Assembly: GCF_010468615.1 (NCBI RefSeq)
Contig: NZ_WUEH01000004.1
Span: 62,001-126,000 of the forward strand
Reading direction: 5' to 3'
Length of the DNA: 64,000 nucleotides
DNA from: Pseudodesulfovibrio sp. JC047
GTDB lineage: Bacteria; Desulfobacterota; Desulfovibrionia; Desulfovibrionales; Desulfovibrionaceae
Shown here piece by piece: positions 52,751 through 62,051 of this stretch (its first letter is position 1; each line of letters starts with the position of its first letter). The position numbers and the translations under genes were made by a program. Under the pieces are notes generated by a model, which ran no database searches, was not told the origin of the DNA, and worked only from the letters and a program-made list of their open reading frames with translations.

Positions 52751-54486
52751 AGGGCGGAGAAATTTCCGATTTCTGAAAGATTGCTGACACGGGTGATCTT
52801 GACCCGTTCGGACAAGGCCTCGATCCGTTCGAGATTCTTCAGGAATGCGGCGGTCAAATGCGAATCCAACCGACCGGCTTCAGCATCCTTTTCCAGAATC
52901 TTGACCGCTTCGCTGCGGGTGTATGCGGGCTTGTAATGTCGCTCCTGCGTCACGGCGTCATAGATATCGACAATGGCCATCATGCGACTTTGCACGATGA
53001 TTTCGTCCCCTTTCAGACCGTCCGGATACCCCGATCCGTCGAGCCGCTCATGATGTTGCCGGATAATGGTCAGCATGTTGCCATAGTTGCCGTGCATGGG
53101 GATGTGCTGAAGGATGCGTTCACTCTCAGCCGGATGACGTTGAATCTCCTTGCGCTCCTCGGTCGTCAGGTTGCCGTAACGCAACAGCAGATGTTCCAAT
53201 TCATCCTCATAAAGATACGGGAGATGCGTTCCGCCCTCACGAAGCACGGTGGTCCCCAGCTCCCTGACAAACTCCAGATCAGCGTCGGCCGGTGTCATGG
53301 CCTTGTTCACGGAACTGACGACTGCAAACGCAGACGCCCAATCAAAATCACTGCACTGGCTGAAAAGCTGAAAACGGGCCTTGATGACATCCATGCGACG
53401 CTCGCTCAACCGCGTCCGTTTGGTCAGGACATCCTCTTTGATGCCGATCTTGCCCACATCGTGCAATATACCGGCATAATACAATTCTCTGAGATCTTCA
53501 TCCGAGAAGATCATCCCGGCGTAATCCCCTTTCTCGTTCAGCACATGGGCAAATGCGACCACCAGATGCGCCACGCGTTGCGAATGACCGGCAGTAAACG
53601 GATCACGGGAATCAATGGCTTCGGCCAAAGCTTGCAGGATCGCATTCATCAGCTTCTGCACCCCTTCGAAATTGAAGGAGTTACTCACGGAAATTCCGGC
53701 GACCGAGGCCAGAGTGGACAGACTCCGTCTGTGGGAAGCCTCGAACAGCCCCTTGTTTTCCGAAGCCAGAATAAGCAACCCTTCGCATCGATTGGGTGAA
53801 GCGATCGGAATCAGAATCATGGACCCGAGGTCGGGAAGCTCTCCCGCCCATCGCGAATCCTTGTCCAGATCGTTGATGATCTCGCCTCGTCCGGTCTCCG
53901 CCACTTCTATGAAAAGATCACTGTCGGCCATCGGTTGCAGATTGGACCCGAAGGGAAATCCGTATTGAACGGCCAGTCGATATTGTCTGGACCCCGGTTC
54001 CAAAAGAAAAATCATGCCCAATTCACCAGGATAATTTTCCCGACGGCATTCGTCGATCAAGGCACGAACCACGTCCCGCATGACCAGAGAGGTATTGATG
54101 TTCGGAACAGACCGATGCAGCAACGCCAATTCGCGATACTTGGACAGCGCTTCCTCGGCAATGGAACGCCGGGCCTGCTCCATGTCGATCAATTCCTGAA
54201 TCGAGTATCCGATGAAATTCAGCAGACGGGTGCATTCATCCGACGAAGCCATGTCCTCGCACCGCAAGACCACTTTCCCGCTATGGATGTCATCGAATTG
54301 AATGGGGGTTGAAAAGGTGTTGGGAAGGTCCGCTCCGAATCCGTCAAAGGAATCCGTCCCCTCCACGATGACGACTTCACCTTCATAGGTGATGGCCAGG
54401 GGGCTTTTGCCTCCCGCCAGTTCATGCGCCCTGCGGAGGATGTTTCGCAAAACGCCAGGGCGAATATATTTCTTGAGCGGTGTCAT
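52747..54486 (-). CDS. GAF-HD-GYP c-di-GMP phosphodiesterase with insertion
   Basis: 579 residues: an N-terminal sensor-like region (residues 1-110), a GAF domain (about 125-270, GMIFLLEPGSRQYRLAVQYG) and an HD-GYP domain with GILHDVGKIG and HHERLDGSGYPDGLKGDE. About 80 residues are inserted between the HD motif and the next conserved His (RHPAESERIL) relative to the other HD-GYP protein in this window. The catalytic motifs are intact. Last gene of a minus-strand unit with a receiver, a hybrid kinase and a binding protein, all probably feeding c-di-GMP turnover. Confidence 0.88.
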   Translation of the reverse strand: MTPLKKYIRPGVLRNILRRAHELAGGKSPLAITYEGEVVIVEGTDSFDGFGADLPNTFSTPIQFDDIHSGKVVLRCEDMASSDECTRLLNFIGYSIQELIDMEQARRSIAEEALSKYRELALLHRSVPNINTSLVMRDVVRALIDECRRENYPGELGMIFLLEPGSRQYRLAVQYGFPFGSNLQPMADSDLFIEVAETGRGEIINDLDKDSRWAGELPDLGSMILIPIASPNRCEGLLILASENKGLFEASHRRSLSTLASVAGISVSNSFNFEGVQKLMNAILQALAEAIDSRDPFTAGHSQRVAHLVVAFAHVLNEKGDYAGMIFSDEDLRELYYAGILHDVGKIGIKEDVLTKRTRLSERRMDVIKARFQLFSQCSDFDWASAFAVVSSVNKAMTPADADLEFVRELGTTVLREGGTHLPYLYEDELEHLLLRYGNLTTEERKEIQRHPAESERILQHIPMHGNYGNMLTIIRQHHERLDGSGYPDGLKGDEIIVQSRMMAIVDIYDAVTQERHYKPAYTRSEAVKILEKDAEAGRLDSHLTAAFLKNLERIEALSERVKITRVSNLSEIGNFSAL

Positions 54487-54503
54487 GCAGTCAAAAAAAC
54501 GGT

Positions 54504-54884
54504 TTACAGGTCCAGAGCTTCCTTGGAGACCCTGAGAATTTCATCAGGATCAAATGGCTTTGTCATGTACATCAGCGCGCCAAGCTCCATCCCCTGCTTG
54601 CGATCAACTTCCTGCCCCTTGGCAGTCAGCAAAATAATTTTAACACCTTGCAACGTCTCATCTTCTTTGACGACACTACAGACTTCATATCCGTTCATCT
54701 TGGGCATCATGATATCCAAAAAGACCAAATCTGGACGTTTTTTCTGTATGAAGTCCAACCCTTCCTCACCGTCAGACGCCGTGAACAGCTCGACTTCAAA
54801 CTCGTCTTCAAGCTCTTCAAGCGTCTGTTCAAGCAACATTTTGATATGAACCTCGTCATCAACAATGAGGATCTTCTTGGCCAT
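54504..54884 (-). CDS. stand-alone receiver protein
   Basis: 126-residue receiver: VDDE, phospho-acceptor in FLDIMMPKMNG, LLTAKG and MTKPFDP are all present. Strong RBS AAGGAGAGG. It lies 17 bp before the HD-GYP gene and 118 bp after the hybrid kinase, a natural intermediate between them. Confidence 0.92.
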   Translation of the reverse strand: MAKKILIVDDEVHIKMLLEQTLEELEDEFEVELFTASDGEEGLDFIQKKRPDLVFLDIMMPKMNGYEVCSVVKEDETLQGVKIILLTAKGQEVDRKQGMELGALMYMTKPFDPDEILRVSKEALDL

Positions 54885-55002
54885 TATACCTCTCCTTCAC
54901 AAGTCCGTTGGGGAAATATTCTACCCCAAAATGGCAGTTAACGTCTTCTTCATGCCATAAAAACAATAACTTTCGCAATTGTAATCATCAAGTCAGACAA
55001 TT

Positions 55003-57549
55003 TTACTCACGAGTATAACTCGGGAGAATCACAATTGATACACCGGACAATTTCGTAAGTCTTTCCAAATTAATCGTCCCAGATTTCCGAGCAGGAATAA
55101 AAACCGTTCCCCGAAAATCACGTCCCCATTTCGCCCAAAAATCGACCTCGGAGACAAAAGAGATATCATCAGCACACATCAACGACAGGTCTTCGCCATG
55201 ACAGTCCGCCCGTTGGCCAAGGACTATACACGGCTTGCACACACGCCGACGACCAAGCAGGTTCCGTGCGGCTTCAAGAAGTCGCGTCTCATCAACAGGC
55301 TTGGTCAAGGCCATGTCCCCGCCGTTGTCCTCCTCACCACTCAACGCCGTGATGACAAGAATGGGAATCCCCTGTGTCACAGGATCACTTCGCAAACTTT
55401 TTATGGCTTCACGACCATCCATAAGCGGCATCATGATATCCATGGTCACGAGATCGGGCGTCAATTCCCGAGCCAGACGGACCGCATCTTCACCATTGGT
55501 GGCAAAACAGACCTGAAAACCATTTGACTCGAATATTTCTCCCAAAAACCGCACGAGTACGGCATCGTCATCCACCACCAAAATCTTGGGCGATTGCTCC
55601 GACGACGAAAAGGAATTCTTCCCGCCTCCCCCTCCTTCAGGGGACGCAGGCTCTGATCTCTGTCCAACCCGATCAGATGCAAGGCAGTGAGTCGTTTCTG
55701 CCAAAACAGCAGCCCCGGACATATTTGATGGCAAGAGGCAATGGAAAGAACTGCCTTCTCCGGGCGTGCTCTCGGCCCAAATTCGGCCGCCATGGCGCTC
55801 CACAATCCGCCGACAGATCGGCAGTCCTAGCCCCGTGCCTTCGGGCTTGCCGGTCAATGTATCCCCCACCTGCTTGAATTTGGCAAACACGGTTTCCAGA
55901 TCATCCAGCTCGATTCCCGGCCCACGGTCCTTCACGAACAATTCCTGATACTCGCCATCGCTCTTGATGCCACAGATAATCGGGCTTTCATCGGAGAACT
56001 TGATCGCATTGGCAAGCAGATTGACCACCACCTGCACAAGTCGGCCATAATCGCCATACACCGGCGGCAAGCCCGCTTCCACATACAATTCAACGGCCAA
56101 CCCTTTGGCCTTCCACAGCCCCTTGGTCGAATTCCGCGACTGGACGAGCACGTCCCCCATGGACACGTCACTGTCCCGCCACGCGATTTCCCCGGCCTCC
56201 ATGCGAGCGATATCCAGCACATCGTTGATGAGCTCCGTCAGCCGTTCCGCTTCGGAAACAATGATCTCCATGTTGCCCCGGACCTGCTTGATGGGCTTGC
56301 TCACACTGGATTCATCCGCCAGCAAAGGAAAAATCGCCTGCTCCAGTTTTTTCCTGATGATCTTTGAAAATCCGAGCACCGACGTCATGGGAGTCCGCAA
56401 TTCATGGGAGACCGTGGAAATGAAATCCGTCTTGAGCTGATCCAGTTCCTTTTCCCTCGTGATGTCGCGAACGAGAACCACCCCGCCCAGGCATTGCGTC
56501 ACCGGCTCGGACACGACAACGGACGAACTGATCGCCTTGCCTATCCGTCCCCGAGACAAAGGCAACTCCGCGGAAACAATCTCCAACGAACATGTGCGCA
56601 CCCCGGACAACATGCTCAGGACTTCGTCGGGAAAGACCTCGTCGATCTTTTGCCCACTGTAGTCCATATCTTCCAGATCAAAAAGCGCCCGCATGGCCGG
56701 GTTGACAACCGTGATCTCACCCGTCACGCCGACCACCAGCAAGCCGTCAGCCAGATTGTCCAGAATGGCGGACAGATAGGCCATATGATCGCGAAGTTCC
56801 CGGGTTGCCTTGTCAACCTCGCTGTTCATCTCGGTGAACAGCAGAGACAACTCCTGCCCCATGGACTGCATGGCACGGCCCAACAGATTCAGCTCATCCC
56901 TAGTTTGGATATCGATGGTTGCAGTGAAATCATGGGCCGCCAATTTCCGGGCATACTCGGTCAGTTGACGCAATGGCCGGGAAATCCGCCGGGTGGCGTA
57001 GTACAAAATTCCCACGCAGGCCCAGAAGGTCACGAACAACAAGAGTTGCATGTCCAAAATGGCCTTCCAGAAATATCCCACGACCAAATCCTTATCCATG
57101 CCCACGTGCACGTATCCGGCCACGCCAGCCAGGACCGGCACACAGATATCGATCACCCTGCCGAACGAACCGATCTTCAATTCCGGGAGAATCTGGAGCT
57201 GTTTTGACGAAGGCAGCGACCGAAGTCCCACGGGAACTTCCGGAACAAAAGTGTGCGACACGATGGTCCCTTCGGAATCAGCCACAAAGACATAGGCCAC
57301 ACCCTCTATGGAAAGGTACTGATCGATCATGGATTGCGTGGTGGCGGCGTCGCGATCAAGAAGGATTTCCTGACTGGAACTGGCAATGGCCGTGGCGATG
57401 GCAGCCCCTTTGCTCGTGTACTCACGAATCAACCGGTCATAAAGGGTATACGCCGTCAATGCGGAAGTGAGCACGGAAATACACCCAAACAGACAAAAGG
57501 CAAGAAGCCCCATTTTCTTGAAAAGGGACATCCCTGTTATTTGTGCCAT
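55003..57549 (-). CDS. membrane hybrid sensor histidine kinase
   Basis: 848 residues. Membrane segment (GLLAFCLFGCISVLTSALTA), a periplasmic sensor of about 135 residues, second membrane segment (LLLFVTFWACVGILYYA), HAMP, PAS (SAILDNLADGLLVV), HisKA (VSHELRTPMTSVLGF), HATPase (VNLLANAIKFS, DRGPGIE, GTGLGLPI) and a receiver (VDDDAVLVRF, MDIMMPLMDG, ALTKPVD). The last 70 residues resemble part of a second, incomplete receiver. ATG 57549 overlaps the stop of the binding-protein gene; GTG 57558 and ATG 57531 are alternatives. The upstream binding protein probably presents a ligand to its periplasmic domain. Confidence 0.88.
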   Translation of the reverse strand: MAQITGMSLFKKMGLLAFCLFGCISVLTSALTAYTLYDRLIREYTSKGAAIATAIASSSQEILLDRDAATTQSMIDQYLSIEGVAYVFVADSEGTIVSHTFVPEVPVGLRSLPSSKQLQILPELKIGSFGRVIDICVPVLAGVAGYVHVGMDKDLVVGYFWKAILDMQLLLFVTFWACVGILYYATRRISRPLRQLTEYARKLAAHDFTATIDIQTRDELNLLGRAMQSMGQELSLLFTEMNSEVDKATRELRDHMAYLSAILDNLADGLLVVGVTGEITVVNPAMRALFDLEDMDYSGQKIDEVFPDEVLSMLSGVRTCSLEIVSAELPLSRGRIGKAISSSVVVSEPVTQCLGGVVLVRDITREKELDQLKTDFISTVSHELRTPMTSVLGFSKIIRKKLEQAIFPLLADESSVSKPIKQVRGNMEIIVSEAERLTELINDVLDIARMEAGEIAWRDSDVSMGDVLVQSRNSTKGLWKAKGLAVELYVEAGLPPVYGDYGRLVQVVVNLLANAIKFSDESPIICGIKSDGEYQELFVKDRGPGIELDDLETVFAKFKQVGDTLTGKPEGTGLGLPICRRIVERHGGRIWAESTPGEGSSFHCLLPSNMSGAAVLAETTHCLASDRVGQRSEPASPEGGGGGKNSFSSSEQSPKILVVDDDAVLVRFLGEIFESNGFQVCFATNGEDAVRLARELTPDLVTMDIMMPLMDGREAIKSLRSDPVTQGIPILVITALSGEEDNGGDMALTKPVDETRLLEAARNLLGRRRVCKPCIVLGQRADCHGEDLSLMCADDISFVSEVDFWAKWGRDFRGTVFIPARKSGTINLERLTKLSGVSIVILPSYTRE

Positions 57550-58811
57550 GCGTGCCACAGCTCCTCGTTGATGGGGACCAATCGGCCATTGCTCACTGTC
57601 GTGAAATAAATCGTTTCCACCCCCTGCCGCAACTCATCACGCAATAACCTGGTAAGGCAGGTCTCCCGGTCCACGGCATTCATGAACGCGTCGGTCCATC
57701 GTATCCCATGTGCCGAAACCTCGGTGTATGCCGCGAGAATGTGCGCCATGGCCCGGGCATTGAGAAAGCCTTCGAAACTGATGGAACTGTATTCATAAAG
57801 GGGACACGGCTCATCGGTCACCTGCGAAGGAGGCGGCGCAAATCGATCCATGCACGCCCGATACTCTTGAACAAGGGGCTGGCTGGTATCCGCATAATCG
57901 GGAACAACCTGTGTGTTCACGAGATTGTCCGTGTACACCGCACCGCGTTCCGCCTCGGCCTTTTGCAACAAGGACACAAGATGTTCACTGCTCACGAACG
58001 AAATATTGGCAATGGGAACGTCAAGCCCGTTATCCCGGGCATCACGGATAAAAGCGGCACACGCGGCATATGAACCAATGGATAAAATGGCGTCGGGATT
58101 GGACCGCATGAGGATATCCACCTGCCGTTGCATGGAGTCCTCGAATTTCGCTCCCCGCCGATAGGTGGCCTCTCCCACCAGCGTTCGCCCGGATTTGGCC
58201 AGGGCCTTTTGCGCCCCATCCCAGCCGCTCCGCCCATAGGCATCGGCCTGATAGAAAACGGCAAGCCGCATCCGGCCAATGGCCATGAATTTTTCAACCA
58301 GCCCGTCGAGTTCACTCACATATGAAGGACGCAGATTGTACACCGAGTCCCTGTACGGTTGCCTCCGTTGTGCCTCCGCTCCGGTAAACGGAAAAAACAG
58401 CAACTTCTGATGCTGCTCATACCCCTTTATCAATGGCAGGACCCTGGTCACTGTTGGCGTTCCCACATAATTGAAAAGACACAGGATATCGTCATCTTCA
58501 AGGAACTTGATCGTATTCTCGACAGCCGGGGTGGGTTGGTACCCATCATCCAGGGAAACAATCTCGACCCGCCTTCCGTCAATTCCCCCGCCTTCATTCA
58601 AAAACGAGAAGTATGCCATCGCCCCTCTGTACAGCTCGACACCCACCCCTCGACTCGGCCCGGTGAATCCGGCAGACATCCCCAACCGATAGGGTGCTCC
58701 AGCCCAAACAGTCGCACTTCCGACCGGAATCGTCAGCAACCCCGAAACAAGGCAAAAAACAACCCACATACAACGAATTCTTTGCACGACAACCCAACTA
58801 ACTGTAATCAT
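57537..58811 (-). CDS. periplasmic amino-acid/urea-type binding protein (Peripla_BP_6)
   Basis: 424 residues with an N-terminal signal (VVVQRIRCMWVVFCLVSGLL...VWA) and the type I periplasmic fold of branched-chain amino-acid binders: GMSAGFTGPSRGVGVELYRG, INEGGGIDGR-like LNEGGGIDGRRVEIVSLDD and AVFYQADAYGRSG. No ABC permease or ATPase is nearby; instead it is coupled to a sensor kinase, so it should act as a ligand-sensing partner rather than a transport component. The start (58811, ATG) has no clear RBS. Confidence 0.85.
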   Translation of the reverse strand: MITVSWVVVQRIRCMWVVFCLVSGLLTIPVGSATVWAGAPYRLGMSAGFTGPSRGVGVELYRGAMAYFSFLNEGGGIDGRRVEIVSLDDGYQPTPAVENTIKFLEDDDILCLFNYVGTPTVTRVLPLIKGYEQHQKLLFFPFTGAEAQRRQPYRDSVYNLRPSYVSELDGLVEKFMAIGRMRLAVFYQADAYGRSGWDGAQKALAKSGRTLVGEATYRRGAKFEDSMQRQVDILMRSNPDAILSIGSYAACAAFIRDARDNGLDVPIANISFVSSEHLVSLLQKAEAERGAVYTDNLVNTQVVPDYADTSQPLVQEYRACMDRFAPPPSQVTDEPCPLYEYSSISFEGFLNARAMAHILAAYTEVSAHGIRWTDAFMNAVDRETCLTRLLRDELRQGVETIYFTTVSNGRLVPINEELWHAWHK

Positions 58812-59073
58812 TACTATTTACCGCAACAGACTCTAAAATAGAGAATGACAATATCAGCATGCTAGCCCGTTGAAAAGATTATTATAATTAAAAACCATTC
58901 TTCACTTTCGCATCCACCCCGCATCATCACAGGGACGGCTTTTCCAAACTTGCCAAGGCCAGTCATGTACAGTAATTCAACAACCGCGCATGAAAGACCC
59001 GGTTTTTCGGGACAGGCCCGTCATGGGAATGCGCCTCACGACGAAAACCATCCATCAGGAGTATATGACCGCC

Positions 59074-61899
59074 ATGTGTGGTATCGCCAGTTTTCTCAGC
59101 AACAGACAATGGTTAAAGACGCCGGACACCAACTGGCTCACGGAACTCGAAACGGCTTTTGCCGAGGTAAACGGGTGTTCCGATCTCATGCAGGCCAGCG
59201 CACCGCTGGATGTCCTGGCCGACCATTTTTATGATCTCATGGCCTTTGGCCTCCATATGCAATTGATCCGGGACCAACGCACCCTCGCCTCTCTCACTTC
59301 GATATGCGACATGGTCCGCAATCTTCGCAACGCCGCGGCCGTCAAGCTGGAGCAGGGACCACGCACAGATGCGCTTGAAGGATTGCACGAGACCCTGGAC
59401 GACTACCTCTGGCAGATCGACCGGGAAGTGTTGGGCAACATGCAGGATACCGTGGCCCTCATGCCGCAGGATATCGCCAAGGACGTCGAAGCCCGGGATC
59501 GCCATTTTCTGGCCTGGGGCACCGAACAGGTCCTTCAATCCATTGACAAACTGGAAGTCCGTGGACGGGATTCTGCCGGTATTGCCGTGGCCTTCATCCT
59601 GCCCGAGGGAATCGACCCGGAACAGGCATTGACTCCCGCACAAAAAACCGAACTGGAAACCCGGAGTTCCATCCACAACGCCGACACCCGGCAAGTGCTG
59701 GTCCGCACACTCCCTGATGGCCGAATCGCATGCCGCTTCCTCTACAAGGTCGCCCAGCTTGTCGGCCAACTCGGAGACAACGGCGCAGCCCTCCGAGCGG
59801 CCATCGTCAACGACGATCTGCTCTGGGACATGGCCCGGGGGTTGGAAACACTCAACATCATTGCCCATACCAGATGGGCGTCCAACGGCATCATTTCGGT
59901 TCCGAATTGCCACCCGGTTGACGGGCTGATCGAAGGCGACGTGTCCACGGGATTGGAAAAAACCATGTTCGTCCTGAACGGCGACGTGGACAATTACCGG
60001 ACACTGGTCGAGGAATCCGTGACCAGCAAAGGCGCGTTCATTCCGCCCGTCATCTCCACCGACGCCAAGATTCTCCCGGTCCTTTTCCATTTGGGTGTCA
60101 CGGAAGACGGCGACGCCGAAACCCGTTTTCGCAACGTACTGAAACAATGTGAAGGCTCGCTGGCCGTGGTCATGCAGAACCTCAGCGACTTCGACTCTCA
60201 ATTCCTGGCGCAGAAAGGCTCTGGTCAGTCCTTCAACGTCGGGCACACCCGGGACGGTTGGCTGGTGGCTTCCGAAGCATACGGCATGGCTGCCCGCGCC
60301 CGCAGTTCCTACCCCATCGCGGTCCACCAGCAGGGCGGGGTTTCAGTCATCCTGCGCGACACTGATCCCGCTGACCGTGCTCCTGTCGCCCGTTTTCTCG
60401 ATTCCGGTGACACCGTTGAATTGACCGAAGAAAAAATCGAAATCTTTTCCCGAGACATCTTCCGGGGCAAGTATACGCATTACATTGAAAAGGAGATTCA
60501 CGAAGCTTCGAACTCGGTCCGCAACACCCTGCACGGAAAATACCTCAGAAAAGGGACTACCATTGAATTCCTGCCTGAAGGATTTGGGAATGGTCCTGAT
60601 CTGATCAAACGCTTCAAGGATACAACCACGCCCATCAAACGCATCATCTGCGTGGGACAGGGCACCGCAGCCGTGGCAGCCATGGCAGTGGGCCAACTTC
60701 TGCGCCGAACCCTGGCCGGGACCGGGCTGTCCGTCGAGTCGTACACCGGCTCGGAACTGATCGGGTTCATGGGCAAGGATCGAATGGATGACGTTTTCCT
60801 GATTCCGGTCTCCCAAAGTGGCACCACCACAGACACCAATCGGGTCGTGGACCTGTGCCGGGATCAAGGCGCGTGGGTCAACTGCATTGTCAACCGCCGC
60901 AACTCTCCGCTGGTCCTGAAATCAGATTCGTATATCTACACATCAAATGGCCGCGATGTGGAAATGGCCGTGGCATCCACCAAGGCGTTCTATTCACAGA
61001 TCGCAGCGGGCAAACTGCTTTCCCTATGGCTGGCTGACATCCTCAAAACCATGGATGCCGACGCCATTCTCACCGAGATCGAGGCGCTGGAATCCCTGCC
61101 TGACAAAATCGATCAGGTACTTGCCACCAAGGATGCCATTGGCGAAGTGGCAAAAAAATATGCCCCGGTTCATCGATACTGGGCCTTGGTCGGCAACGGC
61201 GCAAACTGTGTTGCAGCACAGGAAATCCGTATCAAGCTCTCGGAGCTGTGTTACAAATCCATTCCCTGCGACGTGACCGAAGACAAGAAACACATCGACC
61301 TGTCCACTGAGCCACTCACCTTGGTCATGGCCTCTGACCTTCCGGAAATGGTGGCCATGGACACCGTCAAGGAGACAACCATCTTCAAGGCGCACAATGG
61401 CTCACCCATTGTGTTCTGTGCCGAGGACGAAACCCGATTCGACGACGTTGCCGAAGCCACCATCAAGGTACCACGTATCGGCGGTGGCTTGAACTTTGTC
61501 CTTGAAACCGTGGCCGGACACTGGTGGGGCGTGATGGCGGCCAAGGCGATCGACGCCCACGCCGAACCATTCCGCAATGCCCGAGTGATGATTGGAGACA
61601 TGATCGCACAGCCCGACACATGGGATCGCAAGACCCTGCTTGTCCAGCTCAACAAATGCATTGATCGCATTGCCTCTGGCGCCACGGACTCGGCCTTGCC
61701 CGCCCGTGTGACCGCCGGACTGGCCAACTACATGCTCTGGCTGGTCAATCAGTCCGCCGACATCCTGATCTCCGAAGCCCGTCTGGCTGATCTCCTGACA
61801 GTCCTCAACAAGGCCATCGAAGAAATGACCCGTCCCATCGACACCATTCGCCATCAGGCCAAAACCGTCACCGTCGGCATCAGCAGGCCGCAAGGATAA
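59074..61899 (+). CDS. enlarged GlmS-like glutamine-fructose-6-phosphate aminotransferase
   Basis: 941 residues, about 330 more than ordinary GlmS. Glutamine amidotransferase part: nucleophile Cys2 (MCGIAS), RGRDSAGIAV, HTRWASNG and LNGDVDNY. SIS domains: GQGTAAVAA, SQSGTTTDT, MAVASTKAF, and a C-terminal AKTVTV that matches the GlmS end, with six extra residues. The extra length lies between MCGI and RGRDSAG (about 150 residues more than usual) and between SAGIAV and HTRW. ATG 59074 is required to make Cys2 the N-terminal nucleophile; AGGAG is 12 nt upstream and an ATG at 59065 lies between. Own terminator. It could be a specialised amino-sugar enzyme. Confidence 0.85.
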   Translation: MCGIASFLSNRQWLKTPDTNWLTELETAFAEVNGCSDLMQASAPLDVLADHFYDLMAFGLHMQLIRDQRTLASLTSICDMVRNLRNAAAVKLEQGPRTDALEGLHETLDDYLWQIDREVLGNMQDTVALMPQDIAKDVEARDRHFLAWGTEQVLQSIDKLEVRGRDSAGIAVAFILPEGIDPEQALTPAQKTELETRSSIHNADTRQVLVRTLPDGRIACRFLYKVAQLVGQLGDNGAALRAAIVNDDLLWDMARGLETLNIIAHTRWASNGIISVPNCHPVDGLIEGDVSTGLEKTMFVLNGDVDNYRTLVEESVTSKGAFIPPVISTDAKILPVLFHLGVTEDGDAETRFRNVLKQCEGSLAVVMQNLSDFDSQFLAQKGSGQSFNVGHTRDGWLVASEAYGMAARARSSYPIAVHQQGGVSVILRDTDPADRAPVARFLDSGDTVELTEEKIEIFSRDIFRGKYTHYIEKEIHEASNSVRNTLHGKYLRKGTTIEFLPEGFGNGPDLIKRFKDTTTPIKRIICVGQGTAAVAAMAVGQLLRRTLAGTGLSVESYTGSELIGFMGKDRMDDVFLIPVSQSGTTTDTNRVVDLCRDQGAWVNCIVNRRNSPLVLKSDSYIYTSNGRDVEMAVASTKAFYSQIAAGKLLSLWLADILKTMDADAILTEIEALESLPDKIDQVLATKDAIGEVAKKYAPVHRYWALVGNGANCVAAQEIRIKLSELCYKSIPCDVTEDKKHIDLSTEPLTLVMASDLPEMVAMDTVKETTIFKAHNGSPIVFCAEDETRFDDVAEATIKVPRIGGGLNFVLETVAGHWWGVMAAKAIDAHAEPFRNARVMIGDMIAQPDTWDRKTLLVQLNKCIDRIASGATDSALPARVTAGLANYMLWLVNQSADILISEARLADLLTVLNKAIEEMTRPIDTIRHQAKTVTVGISRPQG

Positions 61900-61913
61900 C
61901 CGCTGGTGTGGGA

Positions 61914-61951
61914 GAGTAATAAAGTTTTTAAGTGAGTAATAAAGTTGTTAA
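61914..61951. repeat. two 18-bp direct repeats after the GlmS-like gene
   Basis: GAGTAATAAAGTTTTTAA and GAGTAATAAAGTTGTTAA, spaced 20 bp apart, between the stop codon and the terminator. AT-rich against a GC-rich background; role unknown. Confidence 0.85.
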
Positions 61952-61955
61952 ATAG

Positions 61956-62004
61956 AGCCGCTTCCGGCGTTCCTGAAAATGGACACTGCCAGAAGCGGCT
62001 TTTC
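61956..62004 (+). terminator. terminator after the GlmS-like gene
   Basis: AGCCGCTTC/GAAGCGGCT stem, extended inward by CGGC/GCC(A) pairing, ending in TTTTCTTT. Confidence 0.85.
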
Positions 62005-62051
62005 TTTGGTCACAAAGCCCTCCCTACAAACAGGGGGCAACAAAGGCTTTC

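Noticed and set aside
59113-60327. 404-codon frame antisense to the GlmS-like gene
   Set aside because: Opposite strand holds clear amidotransferase motifs; no domain in the antisense product.
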